NCBI RefSeq assembly: GCF_000003815.2
Contig: NC_049990.1
Location: 1,803,883 to 1,829,804, forward strand
Reading direction: 5' to 3'
Source of the DNA: Branchiostoma floridae
Taxonomy: Eukaryota; Chordata; Leptocardii; Amphioxiformes; Branchiostomatidae
DNA: 25,922 nt
The notes beneath the pieces are model-generated. The model did no database searches. It was not told the DNA's origin and saw nothing but the letters and a program-made list of their open reading frames with translations. Shown piece by piece: positions 15,922-24,943 of this stretch (positions within the stretch are counted from its first letter, which is position 1; each line of letters starts with the position of its first letter). The translations under genes were made by a program, and so were the position numbers.

Positions 15922-17545
15922 CTGTAGAGACAACATGAACGATTCTGTAAGAGATGCTTTATCCATTATAGTTATTTGGGCCCGAAATGCATGAACCGCC
16001 AACGCCAGTGAAACACAATGTTTATAGAAAAGAGAAGTAACAAATAAAATTTTGCAAAATTGTACGCAGAAATCATTGCAAATTACAAGCTCAATGAGCT
16101 GGCGAAAACACCATCTGCAGTCTAACCGTTTGAATTCCGTAGTCTTTCCTCGATTTTGTCATGAAAAACATATTTTAATGAGGTTAATGTATGCGAAAGG
16201 GTCCGACATCTATTGTTTACGAGTAGGGGTGGGTACCGGTACAGAAAATTCAGGTCCAGGTCCGGTTCAGGTCCAAAGGATTAGGTCCAGGTCCGGACCT
16301 GAACCTGGACCTGATGCAGTTATGACTCGTACCAATGGTCAATTTCACTACAAAGAAATCTGTTTGGTGGAGTATTAGACGTACACTTGCGTTATAAAAT
16401 CCTACAACACTAACTGTACCTGTACGATTGGCTGTAAAACTTGGTAGAAATTACTAAAAACTCTACTTCACTCTTGTTATTTTCTTCCACCTGCAAGCGC
16501 CAGAACATGTGAATGTCTGATAAAATAATCTGTTAAATTTCTAATCGGTCCAACATTCGGTCCACCTAATTTTTTCAGGTCCGGTTTTTCTGGACCGGTT
16601 CAATAAGAAAAACCGGTTTTGTACCGGTACGCTGTACCGATACCCAGTCCTATTTACGAGCATAACAATAGGACAAAAACAAATGAGTGTGATTTTTGAC
16701 GATAGACGCAGTCCCGCTCCTGTAGCTACAATGAAAACAAAGAAATAAAGAATCGAATTATGATCAATTTCTCAGACGCAACCCAAAGCCCGCGACCGTA
16801 GCCACAATGAAACAAACAAAATGGTGATCTCCAGTAGTCCAAAATTCTTACCTACTTTTCTGCAAAATATGCGACACCAGTCGGCCAGCCTTTACTGAAA
16901 TCGGTTAGTTTTCTTCTAATTGTCTCCGAAGAAATACAAAAATCCTAAATTTGAAAACACCTCTGTAGAGCAGTTACTGAACCTCCCCGTAAAATAAGGA
17001 ACACGCCATGATGAACACCATGGCCAGATGTCAGAATGGCGAGGAAATCGCCCCAGGGGCGAATAGAGGGGTTTACAGTATACCGTACATACAACAACTG
17101 CTTCCTTCATTTCAGTAAGACGTTTCATAACACCAATTAACACTACATAACTGCCTCTGCAACTATCAATATAGGTTAACACACCTGCAGTTCACTCGAT
17201 TTTACGATTACATCGCTATATATTCATAAAAGAAACACCCCTCTGTAAACCCCTCAAGGGCCCAAAGATTTGTTTACGTTATCTTCAGCCTTTCTCCTCG
17301 CTTCCTCTGTCTGAATTGAATATAAATAGTGTGACAGAAAGTTCCTCTATCTTAGGCGAGGAAACAATAAAGCTACAAAGGAAAATAAGTACCGTAGACT
17401 GTGGTCTATCTTTCAACAGAGGGCAGAAAAAATGGAGCTCAGATACCAGTTGAGCTGGGGGTCGGATCCCCAAGGAAATCGCGACACCTTCAGTTTTCTG
17501 TCAAATCTACAGATTTTTGGGTCAAAACACAACAGATCGTCTTAC
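15922..17545 (-). other. Intron of ZNF gene 3 with hAT-like insertion
   Basis: Sense donor CAG|GTAAG at 17546/17545 and acceptor TTGTCTCTACAG|AAC ending at 15922. The 1,624-bp length includes a 429-bp MITE and its 8-bp target duplication. A partial local duplication of the block around GCAACCCAAAGCCCGCGACC (16786) is also visible. Confidence 0.72.
16216..16660. mobile_element. hAT-like MITE with 8-bp target duplication
   Basis: The element 16224-16652 (429 bp) is flanked by TTTACGAG at 16216-16223 and 16653-16660, and the other introns have a single TTTACGAG, so both ends are certain. An 8-bp duplication is the mark of the hAT superfamily. The ends TAGGGGTGGGTACCGGTAC and, inverted, TAGGACTGGGTATCGGTAC form the terminal repeats. 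A subterminal tract rich in AGGTCCAGGTCC contains a palindrome centred near 16300. There is no transposase; short open frames inside are artefacts. Confidence 0.93.
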
Positions 17546-17725
17546 CTGAACAAACTTGAACCCTAGTCTTGCACAGAAACAGCAGTAGGTTGTCTCTAAA
17601 GCCGCGAAAATTGTGATCTTTGCTTCCGAAGGACGGGGACTTTCCCACACCGCTGTCGCTCTCGACTCTCCGAGTAAACAGGAAGCCACCGCGGAAATAA
17701 CCCGGAAGTATTTAATGATCATCGG
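17546..17725 (-). promoter_or_regulatory. First exon and degraded promoter, ZNF gene 3
   Basis: The exon end and donor are conserved, and CCGGAAGT is kept at 17702. The YY1-like and E-box motifs of the other units are replaced (GGAAGCCACCGCGGAAATAA). The distal CAAAATGGCGGC site is absent because similarity to the other units fades past about 17770. Expression of gene 3 may therefore be reduced or differently controlled. Confidence 0.5.
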
Positions 17726-17769
17726 TCAGACATCAGTTCCTGATTACTCAACAGTTGTGGCGATATGTG

Positions 17770-18640
17770 GCAGGGACTGTCATTCTCGTATCGGACTGTT
17801 TAGCCACAGTCGACGTTGTAGGGCTGATATCAATTAGGATTTTACCATGGTCAATATTGACCGAAGGAAGACATGTGGCGATATTGCCTTCTTCAAGCAG
17901 AGGTTCGGCTCAGACTGTTTTTGACGTATTTCTAGTTTTTTTGTTAGTCTTTCCCCAACACTAAGTTTTATATGTATATACTCTGAAATGAGAAAACTGT
18001 AGGTTGGATTGATTGGATTGTGTAATTCATCGGAAGTTTTCGGCATTCCATGCGGCGCACATGAGGTCGTTGACCCCGAAATACGCAGCGCGTGTGGACA
18101 CGTGGATAGGTGTGAGGCGCTTAGAACTAATAGGGGAGTCCCCCGGACAGTAGTAAACTTTATCATTACTTGCTCTTCGGAATAGCTTTAGACAAATAAG
18201 ATGTGGGTATTGATCAGAGTATGAGTCATTCTTGTTGAAGATTAATTGCTAATTAAGAATTTTTTTCAAGCCGACCGTGTCCACCTTGTTTTAATATAGC
18301 GGTTTTAATATCGCCGGCGCCCGCGGCACATATGATACTAGATCAAAGGGACTCTGTATGACCAGGAAACTTCTGACGTTCTAATAGTAGCAGCTGGGGA
18401 CAATCTTTATAATACTAGTACAAATGTACCAAGAAATGTCAAATTAACTTCTTTTTTTTCAAAAGAAACGTAATTTGGTTTGACTGGTACACGGGGGTGG
18501 TCCGAGTTGACCAGGGGGGTGGTCCGAGTTGACCAGATATTCAATGGGCCGAGTTAGTAATGGTCCGAGTCGTCCTGATTCCCTTTCGAATTTGTCCCCC
18601 GTTCTTTGTGTCTTGAAAATAATGTTTTCCCCCTAATAAT
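17770..18640. other. Sequence private to the unit 3/4 border
   Basis: About 870 bp that I cannot match to other units; it replaces the distal promoter and most of the LTR-like block. It contains a perfect 14-bp palindrome, GGTCAATATTGACC (17849-17862), and two tandem copies of GGGGTGGTCCGAGTTGACCA (about 18493-18536) followed by two further GGTCCGAGT-like pieces. No convincing gene, terminal repeats or target duplication were found. Confidence 0.5.
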
Positions 18641-18701
18641 TGTAGCAGCGTGGACGCACATTGAAGATTCTAGCCATACCCCGGCTATGTGATATCGGGT
18701 A
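18641..18701 (+). mobile_element. LTR-like block remnant, unit 4
   Basis: Only the right end of the block remains: GACGCACATTGAAGATTC (ATTGAA where other units have ATTAAA), then CCATACCCCGGCTATGTGAT and a TTGGTGG-like end. The TATA part is gone. Similarity continues to the right into the region before the poly(A) signal, including TAATGCAGCAGGACTTCCGG near 18802. Confidence 0.5.
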
Positions 18702-18951
18702 TTGGTGGGCCATAGTACAGAGATTGTGTGTATTTATTTAACAATGACGTAGTGCTAGGAAAATGAAATAAATATTTAAAAAATCTAGTGACTTTCAAAG
18801 ATAATGCAGCAGGACTTCCGGTCTCGGTATCTCATGTTGTAGATATCTCGGATTCTAAGGGTTGGGATGATAACATATTGGAGTATATGAAATTCCCATT
18901 TACTTAACATATTCAAGGCGAAAGAAAAACAACATGTTCATTTTCGAACTG

Positions 18952-18957
18952 TTTATT
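18952..18957 (-). terminator. Candidate poly(A) signal of ZNF gene 4
   Basis: Sense-strand AATAAA in the conserved motif CGAACTGTTTATT, about 900 nt past the stop codon. Confidence 0.55.
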
Positions 18958-19794
18958 CTAAAGCAACTATTAACAAAACGGATAACTATAAAAATCAACA
19001 ACAAAGACAGTAACCGATTAGTAAAATTTAATCTTATCTTACAAAATTATTTTAACTTTTCATAGTTGTTTTCTTGATCTATTATCTAAATTCTAAACTA
19101 AACATGTGAGTCTAAAATCAACGTTAAGAAACATGGCTATTCCTAGAAGAGTACAATAACAATGGATTTATTATCATCTCAGATTGCAAGTTCAATCGTA
19201 AAGGAGGTACTCTTTACCTTTAAGACATTAACTTGCTACGGTAAATATGTCAATAAGGTACAAAAACAATGTTAAGTTCTATTAGTACGTTTGCTACAAA
19301 ATAATCAAAACAAAGAAACATGAATTTACCATCGTAAAAGTCAACTTATAGGAATTAAATTCAAACACGATGCCCATTCAACAATATGTTAGAAACAAAA
19401 CTCTACTTTTTTCCTTGGTACTGCATATAAATATGTCAATAAAGATGCAAAAACGCGCTAGTTGTAGTTGACTTCTAGTTTGTTACGAAACAATGAAAAA
19501 AGATCTACAATATTCCATCATAGAAGTTACAAAACAGGAAATGAACTTGAACATGATGCACATCCAACAACACTACCAGCTTGGAAACTAATTCTAGAAT
19601 AAAACGGGTGACTGAACTTCACTATTTATATAATTACAAGGGATCAAAAAAGGCTGGCGCCTCAAAAACACGAACTGAACTGGCTTTACTGACAACGTGT
19701 AACTTTTAGGATCAACCGCTGAGGAAACTGTCGAATCTGTATGTAACTGTCAGATCTGATTCACTTCCCCACCTGCTGGCTTCATTAGTACTCC
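18958..19794 (-). other. 3' UTR of ZNF gene 4
   Basis: AT-rich, no gene. Its part nearest the gene is of the unit 1/unit 5 type (ACCTGCTGGCTTCATTAGTA near 19771 is also at 3629), while its far part resembles units 2 and 3 (AAAGGAGGTACTCTTTACC near 19200). This suggests a mosaic made by exchange between units. Confidence 0.55.
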
Positions 19795-19873
19795 TCACAC
19801 CTGTTTCTCACCTGTGTGAGTCTGCTTGTGACAAAGCTGACTGAAATACTTGCTTAACTCCTCACACTTGTAC
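19795..19873 (-). pseudogene. Out-of-frame tenth finger of ZNF gene 4
   Basis: Just past the gene, one frame away, the minus strand reads LYKCEELSKYFSQLCHKQ, then THTGEKQV and a stop at 19795. The second Cys has become Leu and part of the helix is deleted, but the end GEKQV is the same as gene 1's C-terminus. The ancestral gene 4 therefore ended where gene 1 ends. Confidence 0.8.
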
Positions 19874-20725
19874 AAGTTCTGTTGAGTGAGTTTTCATGTG
19901 TTTCTTCAGACTATACAGCCGACTGAACTGCCTGCTGCACTCCTCACACTTGTAAGGCTTCTCCCTTGTGTGAGTCCGCATATGTCTCTTCAGATTAACC
20001 AGCTTACTGAACTGCTTGCTGCACTCCTCACACTTGTAGGGTTTCTCACCTGTGTGAGTCCGCATATGAGTCTTCAGATCACAAAGCACACTAAACTGCC
20101 TGCTGCACTCCTCACACCTGTAAGGTTTCTCTCCTGTATGAGTCCGCATGTGTCTCTTCAGAGTACCCAGCTCATTGAACTGCCTGCTGCACTCCTCACA
20201 CTTGTAAGGTTTCTCCCTTGTGTGGGTCTGTATGTGTACCTTAAGATGAACCAGCTGACTGAACTGCTTGCTGCACTCCTCACACTTGTACGGTTTCTCT
20301 CCTGTGTGAGTCCGCATGTGCGTCTTCAGATTCCCAAGCTTACTGAACTGCTGTCTGCACTCCTCACACATGTAAGGTTTTTCACCTGTGTGAGTGCGCA
20401 TGTGATTCTTCAGAGTACCTAGCTGACTGAACTGCTTGCTGCACTCCTCACACTGGTAGGGTTTCTCTCCTGTGTGAGTCCGCATGTGAGTCTTCAGAGC
20501 ACCCAGCTCACTGAACTGCCTGCTGCACTCCTCACACCTGTAGGGTTTCTCACCTGTGTGAGTCCGCATGTGGATTTTCAGAGCACCAAGCTGACTGAAC
20601 TGCTTGCTGCACTCATCACATTTGTAGGGTTTCTCCTCCTTGTTAGATCGCACAGAAGAATCCTTTTTCGCCTTTCTCCTGACGTCACCCAAAATCTGGC
20701 CACTGCCACTGCCTGTTGTCGACAT
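19862..20725 (-). CDS. C2H2 zinc-finger protein, 9 fingers (ZNF gene 4)
   Basis: Encodes 287 aa: a 33-residue leader (two residues longer than gene 1, with GSGSGQ), then nine contiguous C2H2 fingers, all with complete Cys and His sets. Linkers are TGEKP, with TREKP after fingers 5 and 8. Helix positions -1, 2, 3, 6 are QGAI, EGAT, QGTN, KGNT, QVHV, EGTR, VCDT, KVNR, RYSK. The ATG matches genes 1 and 2 and lies 22 nt past the splice acceptor. The end, HSTELVQV, comes from a small indel in the linker after finger 9 that throws the following finger out of frame and makes a TGA from its CEE codons. Predicted nuclear DNA-binding protein of unknown target. Confidence 0.95.
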   Translation of the reverse strand: MSTTGSGSGQILGDVRRKAKKDSSVRSNKEEKPYKCDECSKQFSQLGALKIHMRTHTGEKPYRCEECSRQFSELGALKTHMRTHTGEKPYQCEECSKQFSQLGTLKNHMRTHTGEKPYMCEECRQQFSKLGNLKTHMRTHTGEKPYKCEECSKQFSQLVHLKVHIQTHTREKPYKCEECSRQFNELGTLKRHMRTHTGEKPYRCEECSRQFSVLCDLKTHMRTHTGEKPYKCEECSKQFSKLVNLKRHMRTHTREKPYKCEECSRQFSRLYSLKKHMKTHSTELVQV

Positions 20726-21300
20726 CCTCCTATACCTTATGTGCCTACTGTAGAGACAATATGAACGAACAAGTTAGAAATATTTCATCCATAGCTATTT
20801 TATTATTTGGTCCGTATTGTATGAATTTGTCTGTGAGGGTAAATAAGCGGTGAAAGTGCGGTTTATTTATGCAATAGGAACATAATTTTCATGGAAAAAG
20901 AAGGACGAATACTAGGACTAGTAGGATTTTGCCGACATGCACGCAGAAATCACAGTAAAACACAGCGTAGATTCCCTTCAGTAGATAATAATAGCAGCAA
21001 ACTACAGGCTCCAATGCGCTGGCGAGAACCTGGTCTGCAGTCTGACTTTTTGGATTTTGCGGGTTTCCTACAATTTTGTCACGAAAAACGGGTTTGAGGA
21101 GATTAACGTATGCTAACAAGATCGATATCTATTGATTACGAGCATAACAATCATACATGTCCAGAAATGGGTGAAATGTACGAAGTTTGGATCAGCCTAC
21201 GTCACACGTAATTTTCGACAATTTCTAGCTTCCGACAACTTCCGACAACCGCTGTCGGCAAAGTTCGGGAAACGTCGACAATTATCTGTGACGTAGCTAC

Positions 21301-21527
21301 GCTAAGTTCGTACATGGGGCGGACCTAATGTACGAAGTACGATGTACGAAATTAAAATGTTTTATATTTTGTGGGTTATGCTAAGTTCGTACATGGGGCG
21401 GACCTAATGTACGAAGTACGATGTACGAAGTTAAAATGTTTTGACTTTGTCATGAGTTATGCTATCTTCGCATATGGGTCAGGCCTTGTGTACGAAGTCA
21501 AGATGTTTTGACTATGCTGTGGGTTAT
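21301..21527. repeat. Three copies of a ~80-bp repeat
   Basis: GCTAAGTTCGTACATGGGGC starts at 21301 and 21380, and a diverged third copy starts at 21461 (GCTATCTTCGCATATGGG). Each has GTACGAAGTACGATGTACGA or a variant, the reverse orientation of the TACATCGTAC core of the next array. Confidence 0.85.
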
Positions 21528-21880
21528 GTTAACTCCGTACATCGTACATCGTACACCAACCCTGCCTACCTGTACGAACTTAGATTTGTTAACTCCGTAC
21601 ATCGTACATCGTACACCAACCCTGCCTACCTGTACGAACTTAGATTTGTTAACTCCGTACATCGTACACCAACCCTGCATACCTGTACGAACTTAGATTT
21701 GTTAACTCCGTACATCGTACATCGTACACCAACCCTGCCTACCTGTGCGAACTTAGATTTGTTAACTCCGTACATCGTACATCGTACACCAACCCTGCCT
21801 ACCTGTACGAACTTAGATTTGTTAACTCCGTACATCGTACATCGTACACCAACCCTGCCTACCTGTACGAACTTAGATGA
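21528..21880. repeat. 60-bp satellite, six copies
   Basis: Copies start with GTTAACTCCGTACATCGTAC at 21528, 21588, 21648, 21701, 21761 and 21821. All are 60 bp except copy 3 (53 bp), which lacks one 7-nt ATCGTAC unit. Because 60 is a multiple of three, open frames run through on both strands giving repeats of TPYIVHRTPTLPTCTNLDLL; this follows from the period and is not evidence of a protein. Confidence 0.95.
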
Positions 21881-22235
21881 CGTCACTTAAAAACTTCCGA
21901 AGTTTACCGATTACGGTCTATATCTACCTTTAACTTCGTACAAGTTCGTACACACAAACTTCGTACATTTACCCCATTTCTGGACATACAAATTTGTATT
22001 TTGTGGGTTATGCTAAGTTCCTGCCCCTATTTACTAAGTTAGATTTTTTAAGTTCGTACATCGTAAGTACCTAAAATATACAATTACGAACATTTTATTT
22101 TATGATATTTTGTCTGAAAATAATAAAAATGCAACATGTATTGCATTTATCTTTTGTTGAACATTTATTTTTGATAATTTACAAGGTCAGCAGTCCTGCT
22201 CTCTCCAGTTTTCTCTCTTCTCGAACATTGTGTAC

Positions 22236-23095
22236 GTACATCAACCCTGCCCCTCTGTACTAAGTTAGATTTTTTAAAGTTCGTACATCGTACATCGTAC
22301 ATCAGCCCTGCCCCTCTGTACTAAGTTAGATTTTTAAGTTCGTACATCGTACATCGTACATCAGCCCTGCCCCTCTGTACTAAGTTAGATTTTTTAAGTT
22401 CGTACATCGTACATCGTACATCAACCCTGCCCCTCTGTACTAAGTTAGATTTTTAAGTTCGTACATCGTACATCGTACATCAACCCTGCCCCTATGTACT
22501 AAGTTAGATTTTTTAAGTTCGTACATCGTACATCGTACATCAACCCTGCCCCTCTGTACTAAGTTAGATTTTTTAAGTTCGTACATCGTACATCGTACAT
22601 CAGCCCTGCCCCTCTGTACTAAGTTAGATTTTTAAGTTCGTACATCGTACAGCAATCCTGCCCCTATGTACTAAGTTGGATTTTTTAAGTTCGTACATCG
22701 TACATCGTACATCAACCCTGCCCCTCTGTACTAAGTTAGATTTTTTAAGTTCGTACATCGTACATCAACCCTGCCCCTATGTACTAAGGTAGATTTTTTA
22801 AGTTCGTACATCGTACATCGTACATCAACCCTGCCCCTCTGTACTAAGTTAGATTTTTTAAGTTCGTACATCGTACATCGTACATCAACCCTGCCCCTCT
22901 GTACTAAGTTAGATTTTTAAGTTCGTACATCGTACATCAACCCTGCCCCTGTGTACTAAGTTAGATTTTTTAAGTTCGTACATCGTACATCGTACAGCAA
23001 CCCTGTCCCTATGTACTAAGTTAGATTTTTTAAGTTCGTACATCGTACATCGTACATCGTACACCAACCCTGCCTACCTGTACAAAGTTAGATGA
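22236..23095. repeat. ~58-60-bp satellite, about 15 copies
   Basis: Monomers contain CCCTGCCCCTCTGTACTAAG, TTAGATTTTTTAAGTTCG and one to three 7-nt TACATCG units; the number of 7-mers and the length of the T run give the length variation. The last copy switches to the CACCAACCCTGCCTACCTGT version of the 21528 array, so the two arrays are related. A single decayed copy lies at 22013-22065, and 22066-22200 is AT-rich sequence without repeats or genes. Confidence 0.95.
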
Positions 23096-24041
23096 CGTCA
23101 CTTAAAACTTCCGAAGTTTACCGATTACGGTCTATATCTAACTTTAACTTCGTACAAGTTCGTACAAGTTCGTACACACTAACTTCGTACAATTACCCCT
23201 TTTCTGGACATACCTAGGACATAGGACAAAAACAAGGTTGTGTGACTTTAGACGCCATACGCCACCGAAAGCTCATAGCTACAATCAGAAACAAACATAA
23301 ATGGTGACCTCTCAAATTCTTACCGATTTCTCAGCAAAATATGTGGCGTCAGTCGGTCAATCTTCACCGAAATGAGTTTTTTTGGCTAATCAAACTGTCT
23401 TCTGAAAAAATAAGGAGAAAAAACTTGAATTTGAAACCCTACATTTGAAAACACGTCTTTAGGGCAGTTATTGAACCTCCCCGTAAAGTAAGGAGCACGC
23501 CATGATGAACACCAGATGTGGAATGGACAGTTTTCGGACCGAGGGCGGACCGAGGGGTTTGCAGTATACCGTTCATATCTCAACTGCGCCCTTCATACCA
23601 GCAAGACGTTTCTTAACACCAATAAACAATACAAAACTCACTCTGTAAATGTAATATATAAGTATATACACCTGCAGTTCCACTCGTTTCTACGATTACA
23701 ACGCCAAAATTCGTGGAAGAAAAATCATCTATAAACCCCTGTAGGGCCCAAGAATTTTGTTTACGTTATCTTCTGTCTTGCTTCTCGTGTGGATTTTGAA
23801 TACACAGTGATAAAAAAGTTCGTCCATTTTAGTTGCGGAAATCAGTAAAGCTACAAATGAACATGTGTATCGGTCTTTTGCAGGCTATGGTCTATTTTTC
23901 AACACCCATAGGAGACAAGAAAATGGAGCTGAGTTACAGTTGACGGGACCCGTACCAATCGCGACACGCGTCAGGTTTCTGTCAAATCCCTTGGTCAAAT
24001 CTACTGAGATTTTAGAGTCAAAATACAACAAATCGTCTTAC

Positions 24042-24434
24042 CTGAACAAAGTTGAACACCAGCCTTGCACAGAAACACCAGTAGGCTGTCTCCAAAGCCG
24101 ATTATTTGGTGATTTTAGTCTTGGAAGAACGGGAATTTTCCAAACCGCTGTCGCTCTCGACTCGCCGAGTAAACAGGAAGGCGGCGTCATGTGACCCGGA
24201 AGTAATCTATTGTTCTGGGTCAAACATCATCTCCTGGTTATCCAATAGTTGTTGCAACATCGTTCAGCTGAATGCTGGAATTGTAGTAAGACCCTAGTAA
24301 TAAGGATATAACTTAGAAGGGCCAATGGTATGACTTGAGATATAATATCACATGTATTACAGGTTTGCGATATGGTTTAGCCTGCATCCACGGGCGCCGC
24401 CATTTTGGTTCCCAGTGGTGTATGATGGGAATGG
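24042..24434 (-). promoter_or_regulatory. Noncoding first exon and promoter, ZNF gene 4
   Basis: Exon end 24042 with the conserved donor. AAGGCGGCG at 24178, GTCATGTGAC at 24186 and CCGGAAGT at 24196 repeat the gene 1 cluster, and sense-strand CAAAATGGCGGC is at 24396-24407. Of the four promoters this is, with gene 1's, the best preserved. The exon frame that is open in units 1 and 2 has a stop here, supporting a noncoding role. Confidence 0.6.
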
Positions 24435-24685
24435 CGTTGCATTTCCATGTGTTAATATTGCCGAACTGAACTGAACTGAATATCGCCGTGGATACTATAA
24501 GCGTGTCGTTGCGGTCTTGTCGGATATGAAGAATGGCAGCCACAATGATAAATGGTTGGTCTGTTTTATGGTGGCGTTTTTTAAAATCCCTACCGACTAC
24601 TGTCCGCATACATTACCAACCGTCAGTAGCGTTGTAGACGCACATTAAAGCTTCTAGCCACAGACCGGCTCTGTGATATTGAACA
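24435..24685 (+). mobile_element. LTR-like conserved block, unit 5
   Basis: Starts CGTTG (TGTTG in units 2 and 3) and ends TTGAACA followed by TTGGTGG. The TATA box is mutated to TATGAA (24525) while ATTAAA is kept at 24644. It contains a small private expansion of ACTGA (near 24467-24480). Confidence 0.48.
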
Positions 24686-24937
24686 TTGGTGGATAATCCT
24701 ACAGAGATGGTGTGTCTTTATTTAACACTGGTATGGTGTTAGGAAAATGAAATTATTAGATAATCGGTCCCTTGTGACTTTGAAAGTTACTGCAGCAGGA
24801 CTTACCGTCTTGGTATCTCGTTTACTATATATCCCGTGTTCTATTGCTTGGCATGATAAGTATATGAGAATTTCCAACGTTTCTTATGTGCGAACAAATT
24901 CAATGTGAAAGAAAAACTACAGGCATTCTTCGAACTG

Positions 24938-24943
24938 TTTATT
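24938..24943 (-). terminator. Candidate poly(A) signal of a fifth ZNF gene
   Basis: Sense-strand AATAAA in CGAACTGTTTATT, at the same position in the unit as those of genes 1, 2 and 4. It implies that a coding exon follows to the right of the window. Confidence 0.5.

Larger units (their letters stand above)
21157..23211. mobile_element. Inverted-repeat element carrying satellite arrays
   Basis: The left end, from ATGTCCAGAAATGGGTGAAA at 21157, has an inverted partner of about 32 bp at 21956-21987 and a second one at 23181-23211. Unit 2 lacks the whole stretch, so it is an insertion. The right end is duplicated: about 110 bp starting at GATGACGTCACTTAAAA occur before both. Nested subterminal hairpins lie at 21197-21296 (CTACGTCACA against TGTGACGTAG, with CCGACA/TGTCGG inside). 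Tandem arrays fill the interior and no transposase is encoded. It resembles a foldback or MITE-type DNA element with internal satellites; the superfamily is unknown and the exact ends and target duplication are unclear. Confidence 0.75.
20748..24041 (-). other. Intron of ZNF gene 4 with large satellite-bearing insertion
   Basis: Sense donor CAG|GTAAG at 24042/24041, acceptor TTGTCTCTACAG|TAG ending at 20748. The 3,294-bp length is explained by the inverted-repeat element between CATAACAAT (ends about 21151) and AGGACAAAAACAAGG (starts about 23222). Sequence on either side matches intron 2 closely. Confidence 0.72.

Noticed and set aside
21459-21890. Open frames on both strands encoding repeats such as TPTLPTCTNLD
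   Set aside because: The 60-bp satellite period is a multiple of three, so any stop-free frame stays open. There is no start context, no composition of a real protein and a 53-bp copy breaks the frame.
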